In this document: piece by piece, positions 50,563-60,054 of the stretch
How the letters are laid out: every line of letters begins with the position of its first letter
How positions within the stretch are numbered: position 1 is the stretch's first letter
Origin: Mesorhizobium sp.
GTDB taxonomy: Bacteria > Pseudomonadota > Alphaproteobacteria > Rhizobiales > Rhizobiaceae
Assembly: GCF_004962245.1 (NCBI RefSeq)
Contig: NZ_SUHQ01000025.1
Location: forward strand, 1 to 64,000
Direction of reading: 5' to 3'
DNA: 64,000 nt
Translations under genes and position numbers: made by a program
The notes under the pieces: generated by a model
What the model was told of the DNA's origin: nothing
Databases searched by the model: none
Seen by the model: only the letters and a program-made list of their open reading frames with translations

Positions 50563-51000
50563 ATGCGTCCGCAGCACGTCTTGATCCCCGCAGTACTCCT
50601 CTCGCTCGTCGCGACATCGGCTATTTCCGCGGAAGCCGACCGCTACCGGCTGGAAAAGTCGGCCAACGGCTATGTCCGCATGGACACGCAGACCGGGGCG
50701 ATGTCGATCTGCGAGGAGCGCTCCGGCCAGCTCGTCTGCAAGATGGCGGCCGACGAACGCGCCGCCTTCCAGGACGAGATCGACCGGCTGCAGAGTTCGG
50801 TGAAGGCGCTAGACGAGCGCGTCGTCAAGCTCGAAAACTCGCTGTCCGCCCGCCTCGAATCGACCTTGCCCAGCGAGGAGGATTTCAACAAGACGATGAG
50901 CTACATGGAACGCTTCCTGCGCGGCTTCATGGGCATCGTCAAGGATATGGAAGAGGACAGCGGCGAGGATGGCGCCAGGCCCAATTCGCAAAAGACCTGA
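50563..51000 (+). CDS. secreted hypothetical protein with coiled coil
   Basis: A 145-residue protein that I do not recognise by name. It has a signal peptide (MRPQHVLIPAVLLSLVATSAISAEA, cut near residue 23), a short region with two cysteines (MSICEERSGQLVCKM) likely forming a disulfide, then a coiled coil (about 70-95; DRLQSSVKALDERVVKLENSL) and a hydrophobic-amphipathic helix ending in acidic residues. RBS GGAGG lies at 50553-50557. Probably periplasmic or envelope-associated. Confidence 0.75.
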   Translation: MRPQHVLIPAVLLSLVATSAISAEADRYRLEKSANGYVRMDTQTGAMSICEERSGQLVCKMAADERAAFQDEIDRLQSSVKALDERVVKLENSLSARLESTLPSEEDFNKTMSYMERFLRGFMGIVKDMEEDSGEDGARPNSQKT

Positions 51001-51121
51001 GCGCGTTCACCGGGGAAAACCCGGCGCATGACCTTTGTGCTTGAAAACGGCTGATATCGCCGCATAATCGTTCGACTGATCCCGCAAGAAGCAGACAATC
51101 ATGGGATTCGGGGAGGGACAT

Positions 51122-51781
51122 GTGCCGTCAGGCTACACTTTCGTCATCGCCGACGACCATCCGCTTTTTCGCGGCGCGCTGAGAGAGGCGCTTGCCGGCA
51201 TCGGCAACGTCGCCGGCATTCACGAGGCCGGCGATTTCGAAAGCGCCAAGGCGTTGGTCGTGGCCAATGAGGATGTCGATCTGGTGCTGCTCGACCTGTC
51301 CATGCCGGGCGCGAGCGGCCTTTCCGGTCTGATCTCGCTGCGCGGCATCCATCCGACGGTGCCGCTGGTGGTGGTGTCGGCGCATGACGACCCGGTGACC
51401 ATCCGTCGCGCGCTCGATCTCGGCGCTTCGGGTTTCATCTCCAAATCGGCCAGCATGGAGGAGATCCGCAGCGCCGTGCAGTCGGTGCTTGCCGGCGACA
51501 TCGCCGCGCCCATCGGCATCGATCTCGGCGTCGAGCGCGATCCCGAGATCTCCGATCTGATCAAGCGGCTGCAGGCGCTGACGCCGCAGCAGACGCGCGT
51601 GCTCGGCATGCTGGCCGAAGGGCTGCTCAACAAGCAGATCGCCTACGAACTCGGCGTCTCCGAAGCGACGATCAAGGCGCATGTCTCGGCCATCCTGCAG
51701 AAGCTTGGCGTCGACAGCCGCACCCAGGCGGTGATCCTGCTGTCCAAGATCGGCAGCGACCCGCTGCCGGCAGCGGGCTGA
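51122..51781 (+). CDS. LuxR-type response regulator (CrbR-like)
   Basis: A 219-residue NarL/LuxR-family response regulator. The receiver has acidic residues IADDHPLFRG and the phospho-accepting D58 in LVLLDLSMPGASG, then Thr/Ser and Lys positions in VVSAHDDP and GFISKSAS. The C-terminal helix-turn-helix (about 150-205) has LTPQQTRVLGMLAEGLLNKQIAYELGVSEATIKAHVSAIL. I chose GTG 51122 (GGGAGG at 51111-51116); ATG 51101 is also possible. It faces an SLC5-type hybrid kinase gene and is its likely partner, as CrbR is with CrbS. Confidence 0.87.
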   Translation: MPSGYTFVIADDHPLFRGALREALAGIGNVAGIHEAGDFESAKALVVANEDVDLVLLDLSMPGASGLSGLISLRGIHPTVPLVVVSAHDDPVTIRRALDLGASGFISKSASMEEIRSAVQSVLAGDIAAPIGIDLGVERDPEISDLIKRLQALTPQQTRVLGMLAEGLLNKQIAYELGVSEATIKAHVSAILQKLGVDSRTQAVILLSKIGSDPLPAAG

Positions 51782-51815
51782 CTTCGGCATCCGGGTCAAC
51801 AGAACGATATGACCG

Positions 51816-54800
51816 CTATTCCGCCGCCGACGCCAGCGGCTTGACCCTGGCCATCATCGAGCGCAGCACCGCTGGTTTGAGCGGCTTGTTGATCACCGGA
51901 ACGTCGAGCCTGCCGGCGGTGGCGCGCACCTCGCTCGAGCGGTCGGCGGTGACCAGCACGGCCGGCAGGTCCTGGCCGTGGATCGCGCGCAGTTTAGCGA
52001 TCATTTCGAGACCGGTTTCACCGTCGAGATGATAGTCAGCAAGCACGATGTCGGGGCGATGCATGCTGGCCCCCTCGAGATCATCCGAGCCGGAAAAAGT
52101 GTCGACGATGCAGCCCCAGCCCTCCAGCAGCAGCCGCATGCCGCCGAGGATGCGGGCGTCGTTGTCGATGCAGAGCACGCGGAGGCCGGCAAGCGAAGCC
52201 GCGGCGCGGACCGGCGCCTTCGCCTCGACCTCGCGCCGCGGCTCCTGCACCGTCGCGACCGGCAGGATGACGGAGAAGCGCGTGCCTTTGCCGGGGTTTG
52301 AAAAGATCCGGAGTTCGAGGCGCAAGACGCGAGCGATGCGGTCGACGATGGAAAGGCCGAGACCGAGGCCCTCAGCCTCGCGCGCGCCCTCGTCGAGCCG
52401 GGTGAATTCGTGAAAGACCGTGCTCAGCTTGTCGCCGGCAATGCCGATGCCGGTATCGATCACCTGTATCTCGGCCAATTCGCCGCGCCGCCGCACGCCG
52501 ACCAGGATGCGGCCATGGCGGGTGTATTTGATGGCATTGGAGACGAGGTTCTGGATCAGGCGGCGCAACAGATTGCGGTCAGTCGTCACGCTGAGCGACG
52601 ACGGCATGATCGTCAGGCCGAGTTTCTTCTCGGCGGCAAGCGGCTGGAAGTCGTTGCCGATCTGCCGCAGCAGTCCGTCCAGGCTGAAGGCCGTATTGTC
52701 CGGTTTCATCGCGCCGGCATCGAGACGGGAAATGTCGAGCACGGCGCCGAGAATGGTTTCGACCGATTCCAGCGAGGATTCGATGTTGATCGCGGCCCTG
52801 CCGGCAGCGCCCTTGCCGGCCTTTTCGATCAGCGATGAGCAATAGAGGCGGGCGGCGTTCAGCGGTTGCAGGATGTCATGACCGGCGGCGGCGAGGAAGC
52901 GCGTCTTGCCGAGATTGGCCTCCTCCGCCAGCATCTGCGCCTGCGCCAGTTCCTCGTTGACACGGGTCAGTTCGACGGTGCGGTGCTTGACGCGTTGTTC
53001 CAGCGATTCATTGGCACGCTTCAGCGCCAGATCCTGCTCGACGCGACCCGAAATGTCGGCATAGGTGGCGACGATGCCGCCGTCCGGCATCGGGTTGGAG
53101 CGCAATTCCAGGATGCGGCCGCTGGTCTTCAGTTCCATCTGCCACGGGCTGACGAAACTGGTGAGGCGGTTGAGCATTGTGACCCGCTGATCTGCCGGAA
53201 TGTCGCCACGCTCGGCAAGGTGGCGCAGAATGCGGTCGAGCGAGACGCCGACCTGACCCATCTCGTCGGGCAGGTCGAACAGCGCCCGATACTGGCGGTT
53301 CCAGCAGATCAGCCGGAAATCCTTGTCGAAGACGGTGATGCCTTGTTCCATCTGGTCGAGCGCGATCTGCAGCAGGTCGCGGTTGTGCTGCAGCGCCTCG
53401 GTGGCGTCGTCGAGCAGGCGGAAGGCATCCTTGGATTCGCGGTCGTTGCGGCGCAGCAGCAGCGACAGGATCAGCCGCGCCGAGGAGGAGCCGACGGCAC
53501 TCGCCAGAAGCTGCTCGGAGAAGCGGATGACGTCCATGCTGGCCTGCTCGTTGCCGTGCAGCGAAGTACCACTGCTCTCTTCGAACGACTGGAAGGACCG
53601 TTCGGTGCGTTCGACGCCGAGGTAGCGCGCGATGGTGTCCTTGAGATCGTTGACGGTGACGGTGGTGCGGAAGCGGCGCAGACTTGGCATTGGGCTCGCC
53701 TCGCGCGGCACGAAAATCGACGCCTGGATGCGCTCGAGCGGCACCGACGCGCGTGACAGCGAGCCGAACACGAAGAACAGCGTGTTGATCGACAGGCTCC
53801 ACAAGACGCCGTGGTTCAGTGGCTCGGCGACGGTGCCGAACAGCGCTTGTGGGCGCAATGCTTCGAAACCGAACAGGCCGTGGACGACGATGCCGGTATC
53901 GGGATCGGCAAGCGAGGGGAGCAGCAGCGTGTAACTCCAGACGACGATGCCGGCAACCATGCCGAGTACGGCGCCCCTGCCGTTGGCGCCGCGCCAGATC
54001 AGTCCGCCGATAAAGGCAGGCGCAAACTGCGCAATCGCGGCGAAGGACATCAGGCCGATGGAGGAGAGCCGCGCGCTGTCGGTGCTCTCGCGATAGTAGA
54101 GGAAGGCGATGAACAGCATGATGAAGATCGCCGCCCGCCGCACGTTGAGGATGAGCGTCGACCAGTCCTCGTTGTCGGATGTCGTGGTCTTGAGCAGGCG
54201 GCGCACGAACAGCGGAATGACGAGGTCGTTGGAGATCATGATCGACAGCGCGACGCTTTCGACGATCACCATCGCGGTCGCCGCCGACAGGCCGCCGATG
54301 AAGGCCGCCATGGCCAGCAAATCGTGACCGCTGAGCAGCGGCAGCGACAAGACGTAGAGGTCGCTGCTGGTTCTGGTGCCGACCAGCGCCAGGCCGGCGA
54401 GCGCGATCGGCAGCACGAAAAGGTTGATCGCCACCAGATAGAGCGGAAACACCCATGTCGCGGTGCGCAGCTCGGCCTCGCTGCGGTTCTCGACGATGGT
54501 GACGTAGAACTGGCGTGGCAGCATGATGATGGCGAAACCGCTCAAACATGTCAGCACCAGCCAGGTTGCGAGCGACGTGCTGTAACCCATCGCCTGCCGC
54601 ACTTGCGTGTTCTGGGCGAGCTTGTCGACCATATCGCTTGGGCCGCCGAAGATCAGGAAGGTCACCAGCAGGCCGATCGCCAGGAAGGCGGCGAGCTTGA
54701 CCACGGTTTCGACCGCCACCGCCAGCACCAGCCCGTCCTGATGCTCGGTGGCGTCGGCGTGGCGCGTGCCGAACAGCACCGCAAACAGCGCAAGCAGCAT

Positions 54801-55304
54801 GGCGACGACCAGCGAGATGTCGCTGACGAAGGGATCGAAGGACGGCGGCGAGCCGGTATAATGCTCGACCATCAGGCTGACCGAGCCGGAAATCGCCTTC
54901 AGCTGCAGCGCCATGTAGGGCACCGCGCCGATCGTCGCGATCAGCGTGGCGATCGCCGCAACGGTAAAGCTCTTGCCGTAGCGGGCGCCGAGGAAATCGG
55001 CGATCGAGGTGATCTTCTCGGTCTTGGCCAGCCTGACGATGCGCCGAAGCAGCGGAAAGCCGAACACGAATACCAGCACCGGTCCGGTATAGATGCCGAG
55101 GAATTCGAGGCCGCGCTCGGAGGACAGCCCCACCGAACCGAAGAAGGTCCAGGAGGTGCAGTAGATCGCCAGGCTAAGCGCATAGATGAAGGGTCGGGCC
55201 CGGTCGGGCCCGGATGTCGTCGAGCGCCGGTCGCCGAGGCTGGCGATGGCGAACAGCAACGTCACATAGGCGATCGCGATGATGACGATGAACCAGCCCT
55301 GCAC
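51816..55304 (-). CDS. hybrid histidine kinase with SLC5 sodium/solute symporter domain (CrbS-like)
   Basis: A 1162-residue membrane sensor. Residues ~1-560 form a sodium:solute symporter (SSS/SLC5) domain with about 13 helices (FFGSVGLSSERGLEFLGIYTGP, FPLLRRIVRLAK, AAIATLIATIGAVPYMALQLKAISGS). A STAC-like linker (VTVNDLKDTIARYLGVERT), a PAS domain (DQMEQGITVFDKDFRLICWNRQYRALFDLP), a histidine-kinase core with AAGHDILQPLNAARLYC as H box, an ATPase domain (GLGLGLSIVDRIA) and a C-terminal receiver (LADYHLDGETGLEM) follow. This is the layout of CrbS/NahK-type kinases. GTG 55304 follows AGGGAGG. A TTG at 55355 is possible. Confidence 0.9.
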   Translation of the reverse strand: MQGWFIVIIAIAYVTLLFAIASLGDRRSTTSGPDRARPFIYALSLAIYCTSWTFFGSVGLSSERGLEFLGIYTGPVLVFVFGFPLLRRIVRLAKTEKITSIADFLGARYGKSFTVAAIATLIATIGAVPYMALQLKAISGSVSLMVEHYTGSPPSFDPFVSDISLVVAMLLALFAVLFGTRHADATEHQDGLVLAVAVETVVKLAAFLAIGLLVTFLIFGGPSDMVDKLAQNTQVRQAMGYSTSLATWLVLTCLSGFAIIMLPRQFYVTIVENRSEAELRTATWVFPLYLVAINLFVLPIALAGLALVGTRTSSDLYVLSLPLLSGHDLLAMAAFIGGLSAATAMVIVESVALSIMISNDLVIPLFVRRLLKTTTSDNEDWSTLILNVRRAAIFIMLFIAFLYYRESTDSARLSSIGLMSFAAIAQFAPAFIGGLIWRGANGRGAVLGMVAGIVVWSYTLLLPSLADPDTGIVVHGLFGFEALRPQALFGTVAEPLNHGVLWSLSINTLFFVFGSLSRASVPLERIQASIFVPREASPMPSLRRFRTTVTVNDLKDTIARYLGVERTERSFQSFEESSGTSLHGNEQASMDVIRFSEQLLASAVGSSSARLILSLLLRRNDRESKDAFRLLDDATEALQHNRDLLQIALDQMEQGITVFDKDFRLICWNRQYRALFDLPDEMGQVGVSLDRILRHLAERGDIPADQRVTMLNRLTSFVSPWQMELKTSGRILELRSNPMPDGGIVATYADISGRVEQDLALKRANESLEQRVKHRTVELTRVNEELAQAQMLAEEANLGKTRFLAAAGHDILQPLNAARLYCSSLIEKAGKGAAGRAAINIESSLESVETILGAVLDISRLDAGAMKPDNTAFSLDGLLRQIGNDFQPLAAEKKLGLTIMPSSLSVTTDRNLLRRLIQNLVSNAIKYTRHGRILVGVRRRGELAEIQVIDTGIGIAGDKLSTVFHEFTRLDEGAREAEGLGLGLSIVDRIARVLRLELRIFSNPGKGTRFSVILPVATVQEPRREVEAKAPVRAAASLAGLRVLCIDNDARILGGMRLLLEGWGCIVDTFSGSDDLEGASMHRPDIVLADYHLDGETGLEMIAKLRAIHGQDLPAVLVTADRSSEVRATAGRLDVPVINKPLKPAVLRSMMARVKPLASAAE

Positions 55305-55535
55305 GCCCTGGAATTCCTCCCTTGCCGATTTTTCACCCGGCCTGATGAGACGCAATCACAGCTTGACGATCAAGTCCATCGCGGCTTTCGGCGCATGATG
55401 GCTGCGGCTTCGGGCAACCATGGCCGGTGGAAACCGGTCTTTTGCTCCTGTTGCAACCGCAGGTTTTTGCTATCTTGCCTGTGGGGCGGCGCCGGACGGC
55501 TGGAAGCAGCAGCACGTCATGACAAGGAGGGTCGA

Positions 55536-55955
55536 ATGCTGAAAGAATTCCAGGAGTTCATTTCCAGGGGCAATGTGATGGACCTGGCGGTCGGCGTCAT
55601 TATCGGTGCCGCCTTCGGCAGAATCGTCGATTCCCTAGTCAACGACATCATCATGCCTTTCATCGGCGCACTTGGAGGCGTCGATTTCTCAAACTATTTC
55701 ATAGGTCTGTCATCCGCGGTAAACGCAACCAACCTCGTTGACGCGCGCAAGCAAGGCGCGGTGTTTGCCTATGGCAATTTCATCACCGTGGCGCTGAATT
55801 TCATCATCCTCGCCTTCATTATCTTCCTGATGGTCAAGGCGGTGAACAATCTGCGCAAGCGGCTGGAAGCCGAGAAGCCCCCTGCGCCTGCGGCTCCGCC
55901 GCCGGCCGATGTTGCGCTGCTTACCGAAATTCGCGATCTCCTCGCCAGGAAATAG
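55536..55955 (+). CDS. mscL: large-conductance mechanosensitive channel
   Basis: Opens on membrane tension to release solutes after osmotic down-shock. A 139-residue protein: MLKEFQEFISRGNVMDLAVGVIIGAAFGRIVDSLVNDIIMP forms the amphipathic N-terminus and first transmembrane helix, then the periplasmic loop, the second helix (NFIILAFIIFLMVKAVNN) and a cytoplasmic C-terminal helix. RBS AAGGAGG at 55524-55530. The ~1700-base open frame continuing upstream on this strand is antisense to the hybrid kinase and is not real. Confidence 0.95.
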   Translation: MLKEFQEFISRGNVMDLAVGVIIGAAFGRIVDSLVNDIIMPFIGALGGVDFSNYFIGLSSAVNATNLVDARKQGAVFAYGNFITVALNFIILAFIIFLMVKAVNNLRKRLEAEKPPAPAAPPPADVALLTEIRDLLARK

Positions 55956-55980
55956 TCCGAAGACAGAGTCCCTGGACCAA

Positions 55981-56010
55981 AACCCCGGTCGTTTTCGGCT
56001 GGGGTTTTTT
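55981..56010 (+). terminator. intrinsic terminator after mscL
   Basis: AACCCCGGTCG pairs with CGGCTGGGGTT (55981-56006, two G-U pairs, loop TTTT), followed by a T-run to 56010 and a further TTTT. It lies 25 bases after the mscL stop. Confidence 0.88.
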
Positions 56011-56159
56011 GTTTTCGCCGGCCGCGAAACACGCTAGAGCGGGATGCATTCAAATCGAACTGGGCATCCCGCTCCATCTATTTGTTTTAGCCGCATTTCT
56101 GCGACGCCAAGTGATTCCACTTCGCTGCAAGATGCTCTAGCACTCGGCCGACACCACCA

Positions 56160-57338
56160 ATGGATCTATCCATGACCCTGATCGAGAATTTGCGCGCCGA
56201 GGCTCGGGCCGCGCCTGAAAGCGGCATTGTCGCTGTCATGAATCGCGGCCGCGGGCGCGACGGCATGATCCCGCTCTGGGCGGGCGAGGGCGACCTGCCG
56301 ACGCCTGCCTTCATCACCGATGCCGCTGCCCGGGCGCTGGCCGGCGGCGAAACCTTCTATACCTGGCAGAGGGGCATTCCCGAATTGCGGCAGGCGCTCG
56401 CCCGCTATTACGTCAGGCATTTCGGCAAGTCTTTCGTCGAGGAGGAATTCATCGTCACCGGTTCGGGTATGCAGGCCATCAAGCTGGCGCTCGACGCGGT
56501 CGCCGGCAAGGGCGACGAGGTCGTCTATCTGTCGCCGGCCTGGCCGAATTTCGCCGCTGCCGCCGGCTTGGCGGGCGCCATTCCGGTCGCTGTCACGCTC
56601 GACCAATCAGGCAACGGCTGGTCCTGCGACGTCGGCAAGATCGAGGCGGCGATCACGCCAAGGACAAAGGCGCTGTTCGTCAACACGCCGTCCAACCCGA
56701 CCGGCTGGACCGCGGACAGGGAGACGCTGCAGGCGATCCTCGACCTTGCCCGCGAAAGGGGTCTGTGGATCATTGCCGACGAGATCTATTCGCTTTTTCA
56801 CTACGGCGATGGTCGTGCGCCGTCCTTCATCGACGTCATGGCCGACGAGGATCGCATCCTGTTCGTCAACAGTTTTTCCAAGAACTGGGCGATGACCGGC
56901 TGGCGCGTTGGCTGGATCAAGACCCATCCTGCCCTGCAGCAGGTGTTCGAAAACCTGGTCCAGTATTCGACCTCGGGCGTCGCCCAGTTCATGCAGCGCG
57001 GCGCCGTCGTCGCCCTCGATGAAGGCGACGCCTTCATCGTTGAGCAGGTGGAGCGGGCAAGGGCAGCGCGCGACCTGGTCTGCGCGATCCTCGCCGAGAC
57101 CGGCAGGGCGCGCTTCGCCGTACCGCAGGGCGCATTCTATCTGTTCTTCGCGATCGACGGCATCACCGATTCACGTGCTGCCGCCTTCGACATTGTCGAC
57201 CGCGCCAATGTAGGTCTGGCACCCGGAACCGCATTCGGTCCCGGCGGCGAAGCCTTCCTCAGGCTGTGTTTCCACCGCCGCCTTGACCAGCTCGAGGAAG
57301 CGGCGCATCGGCTGGCGAAATGGATCAGAACCGCTTGA
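56160..57338 (+). CDS. pyridoxal-phosphate aminotransferase, class I/II
   Basis: A 392-residue PLP-dependent aminotransferase of the aspartate aminotransferase fold. Motifs are GEGDLPTPAFITDAAARAL, TGSGMQAIKLALDAV, NTPSNPTGW, IADEIYSLFHYG and the PLP lysine in NSFSKNWAMTGWRVGW (about K240). The substrate amino acid cannot be assigned. ATG 56160 and the in-frame ATG 56172 are both possible; ribosome sites are weak. It is convergent with hemA. Confidence 0.87.
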   Translation: MDLSMTLIENLRAEARAAPESGIVAVMNRGRGRDGMIPLWAGEGDLPTPAFITDAAARALAGGETFYTWQRGIPELRQALARYYVRHFGKSFVEEEFIVTGSGMQAIKLALDAVAGKGDEVVYLSPAWPNFAAAAGLAGAIPVAVTLDQSGNGWSCDVGKIEAAITPRTKALFVNTPSNPTGWTADRETLQAILDLARERGLWIIADEIYSLFHYGDGRAPSFIDVMADEDRILFVNSFSKNWAMTGWRVGWIKTHPALQQVFENLVQYSTSGVAQFMQRGAVVALDEGDAFIVEQVERARAARDLVCAILAETGRARFAVPQGAFYLFFAIDGITDSRAAAFDIVDRANVGLAPGTAFGPGGEAFLRLCFHRRLDQLEEAAHRLAKWIRTA

Positions 57339-57391
57339 AGCGAGTTCGCTCCGGCGAGTGGATCGCCGTCGGAGCAGAGTTTCAAACGGCT

Positions 57392-58669
57392 TCAGCCGCC
57401 GGACTTCGGCACCAGCAACGGAATGACGCGGTCGGTCTCGGCTACCGAAGGCCGGCCGGCGGAGCCGTAAGGGATGCCCAACGCGTCCCAGGTCTCGACC
57501 AGCGCGTCCTGAAGTTCCGCGATCAGTTGATCCGAATGAAACGGCGTCGGCGTGATACGCAGCCGTTCGGTACCGCGCGGCACGGTCGGGTAGTTGATCG
57601 GCTGGATGTAGATGCCATGGACGCCGAGCAGGCGGTCGCTGGCCATCTTGCAGAGCTCGGGATCGCCGACGAGCAGCGGAACGATGTGGGTGGCGGAGTC
57701 CATCACCGGCAGGCCGGCGGCGGCAAGAACATGCTTGGTCCGCGCCGCCTGGCGCTGCTGTGCGTCGCGCTCGGCCTGCGAGCGCTTCAGATGGCGGATC
57801 GACGTGGTCGCCGCGGCGGCGATGGCCGGCGGCAGCGCCGTGGTGAAGATGAAGCCCGGCGCATAGGAGCGCACGGCGTCGATCACGGCACTTGTGCCGG
57901 TGATATAGCCGCCGAGCGTGCCGAATGCCTTGGCCAGCGTGCCTTCGATGATGTCGATACGGTCGGTCAGCCCTTCGCGTTCGGTGATGCCGCCGCCGCG
58001 CGGTCCGTACATGCCGACGGCATGGACCTCGTCGATATAGGTCATGGCGTTGTAGCGCTCGGCAAGCTCGACGATCTGCTTGATCGGCGCGATGTCGCCA
58101 TCCATCGAATAGACGCTCTCGAAGACGATCAGCTTGGCGCGCTCGCGGCCAGCCGCCTGCAGCAGGCTTTCGAGATGCGCAACGTCGTTGTGGCGGAAGA
58201 TCTTCTTCTCGGCGCCCGAGCGACGCACGCCTTCGATCATCGAGGCGTGATTGAGTTCGTCCGAGATGATCAGGCAGTTGGGCAGGAGCCGCGCAATGGT
58301 CGAGATCGACGCTTCGTTGGAGACGAAGCCGGAGGTGAAGACCAGTGCGGCTTCCTTGTCGTGCAGGTCGGCCAGTTCCAGTTCGAGCTCGACCAGCGGG
58401 TTGCTGGTGCCGGAAATGTTGCGGGTGCCACCGGCGCCAGATCCCATCTTGCCGGCGGCTTTCTGCATCGCCGTGATGACGTCTGGATGCTGGCCCATGC
58501 CGAGATAGTCGTTGGAGCACCAGACGGTGATTTCCTGGGCGCGGCCGTTGGCGCGCCAGATCGCTCGCGGGAATTTCCCTACGATACGCTCGAGGTCGGC
58601 GAAGATGCGGTAGCGACGCTCTGCATGGAGCTGGTCGATCGCATCTTCGAAGAACCGCTGGTAATTCAT
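57392..58669 (-). CDS. hemA: 5-aminolevulinate synthase
   Basis: Makes 5-aminolevulinate from glycine and succinyl-CoA, the first step of heme synthesis by the Shemin route of alphaproteobacteria. A 425-residue PLP enzyme starting MNYQRFFEDAIDQLHAERRYRIFADLER, with WCSNDYLGMGQHP, GSGAGGTRNISG, YIDEVHAVGMYGPRG and the PLP lysine in GTLAKAFGTLGGYITG (about K248). An in-frame ATG at 58861 would add 64 unusual residues. A perfect FNR/FixK-type box lies 125 bases upstream, so expression is likely oxygen-controlled. Confidence 0.95.
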   Translation of the reverse strand: MNYQRFFEDAIDQLHAERRYRIFADLERIVGKFPRAIWRANGRAQEITVWCSNDYLGMGQHPDVITAMQKAAGKMGSGAGGTRNISGTSNPLVELELELADLHDKEAALVFTSGFVSNEASISTIARLLPNCLIISDELNHASMIEGVRRSGAEKKIFRHNDVAHLESLLQAAGRERAKLIVFESVYSMDGDIAPIKQIVELAERYNAMTYIDEVHAVGMYGPRGGGITEREGLTDRIDIIEGTLAKAFGTLGGYITGTSAVIDAVRSYAPGFIFTTALPPAIAAAATTSIRHLKRSQAERDAQQRQAARTKHVLAAAGLPVMDSATHIVPLLVGDPELCKMASDRLLGVHGIYIQPINYPTVPRGTERLRITPTPFHSDQLIAELQDALVETWDALGIPYGSAGRPSVAETDRVIPLLVPKSGG

Positions 58670-58793
58670 TTCGGCTTCCCAATTTTTGCGTGGGATCATA
58701 ATCACTGCCCTATTCGACGTCCACCTGGCCTTTTTGGTCAAAATGCCACGCCCCAAGCCTGTTCCTAACGACCACGGATCATGGCCTATTCCC

Positions 58794-58807
58794 TTGATGT
58801 GGATCAA
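58794..58807. promoter_or_regulatory. FNR/FixK-type box upstream of hemA
   Basis: TTGAT-GTGG-ATCAA is a perfect FNR/FixK consensus (TTGAT-N4-ATCAA). It lies 125 bases upstream of the hemA start and 143 bases before galE. Oxygen control of hemA by FNR/FixK proteins is known in alphaproteobacteria, so hemA is the likely target. Confidence 0.82.
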
Positions 58808-58949
58808 TTTTGTTTCAGGACGATGCCACGCGCCGATGAGACTGGTTACCGCAGGCGCCAATAGGCAAGTACCAATGGCCTGGCGGCCGGCTTTCCAGTA
58901 AGGCGGGTAGTGAGGCAGTTCCGATAAATCAGGAATAGCGAGGACGCGG

Positions 58950-59945
58950 ATGACGGTTTTGGTGACAGGCGGTGCCGGCTATATCGGCAGCCACATGGTC
59001 TGGGAGCTGCTGGACGCGGGCGACAGCGTCGTCGTTCTCGACCGGCTTTCGACCGGCTTCGAGTGGGCGGTGGCGCCCGAGGCGAAGCTGGTCGTCGGCG
59101 ATGTCGCCGACAAGGAGCTGGTCGGCTCGATCATCCGCGACAACCAGGTCGACGCGATCATCCATTTTGCCGGCTCCATCGTGGTTCCCGAATCGGTCGC
59201 CGACCCGCTTGGCTATTACGAGAACAACACCTGCAAGACGCGCACGCTGATCGAGACCGCGGTGCGCGAAGGCGTGCCCAATTTCATCTTTTCCTCGACC
59301 GCCGCCGTTTACGGCGGCGCCGGGCTGGAGCCGGTGCGCGAGGATGCCCGGCTTGCACCGGAATCGCCCTACGGCCTGTCCAAGCTGATGAGCGAATGGA
59401 TGCTGCGCGACGCCGCAATCGCCCACGACCTGCGCTATACGGCGCTTCGCTACTTCAACGTCGCCGGCGCCGACCCGAAAGGCCGCACCGGCCAGTCGAC
59501 GCCGGGCGCCACGCATCTGATCAAGGTCGCCAGCGAGACAGCGCTTGGCAAGCGTCCCTTCATGCAGGTGTTCGGCACCGACTATCCGACACCCGACGGC
59601 ACCTGCATGCGCGACTACATCCATGTCAGCGACCTGGCGGCGGCGCATCGGCTGGCGCTGGAGCGGCTGCGCGCCGGCGGAGCAAGCCTCGTCGCCAATT
59701 GCGGCTACAGCCACGGCTATTCGGTGCTCGAGGTGATCGACAGCGTGCGTCGTGTTTTCGGCGATGATTTCGAGGTGCGGATGGGCGAGCGCCGTCCGGG
59801 CGACGCCGCGGCGGTGGTTGCCAATTCGGATCTGGCGCGCCGTGAACTCGGCTGGACCCCGCAGCGCGACGACCTCGACCTGATCGTCGCCGACGCGTTG
59901 GCCTGGGAGCGCATCCTGACCGGCAAGAATTCGTCGCGGAGCTGA
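58950..59945 (+). CDS. galE: UDP-glucose 4-epimerase
   Basis: Interconverts UDP-glucose and UDP-galactose; supplies galactose for exopolysaccharide and lipopolysaccharide (called exoB in some rhizobia). A 331-residue extended SDR enzyme with VTGGAGYIGSH (residues 5-15), HFAGSIVVPES, SSTAAVYG and the catalytic-type YGLSK (Y and K about 146/150). Length is normal. It is divergent from hemA. Confidence 0.93.
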   Translation: MTVLVTGGAGYIGSHMVWELLDAGDSVVVLDRLSTGFEWAVAPEAKLVVGDVADKELVGSIIRDNQVDAIIHFAGSIVVPESVADPLGYYENNTCKTRTLIETAVREGVPNFIFSSTAAVYGGAGLEPVREDARLAPESPYGLSKLMSEWMLRDAAIAHDLRYTALRYFNVAGADPKGRTGQSTPGATHLIKVASETALGKRPFMQVFGTDYPTPDGTCMRDYIHVSDLAAAHRLALERLRAGGASLVANCGYSHGYSVLEVIDSVRRVFGDDFEVRMGERRPGDAAAVVANSDLARRELGWTPQRDDLDLIVADALAWERILTGKNSSRS

Positions 59946-60054
59946 GACCCGCCGGTCTCTATCCAGGGGCTCGTAGATCGAGCGCGGAAGCGCTATTGAA
60001 AGGCTTCACGGCGGAGCGTGGAGGCGCTTCAGCCGCATTGATCTGGGGGCTGGT

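Noticed and set aside
53008..55535. Long open frames antisense or out of frame to the hybrid kinase, one running into mscL
   Set aside because: The hybrid kinase has clear domains in its own frame; mscL starts at 55536 with a strong ribosome site, so the upstream extension is not coding.
57339..57391. Terminator between the aminotransferase and hemA genes
   Set aside because: A partial CTCCG/CGGAG hairpin can be drawn, but it has internal mismatches and no T-run.
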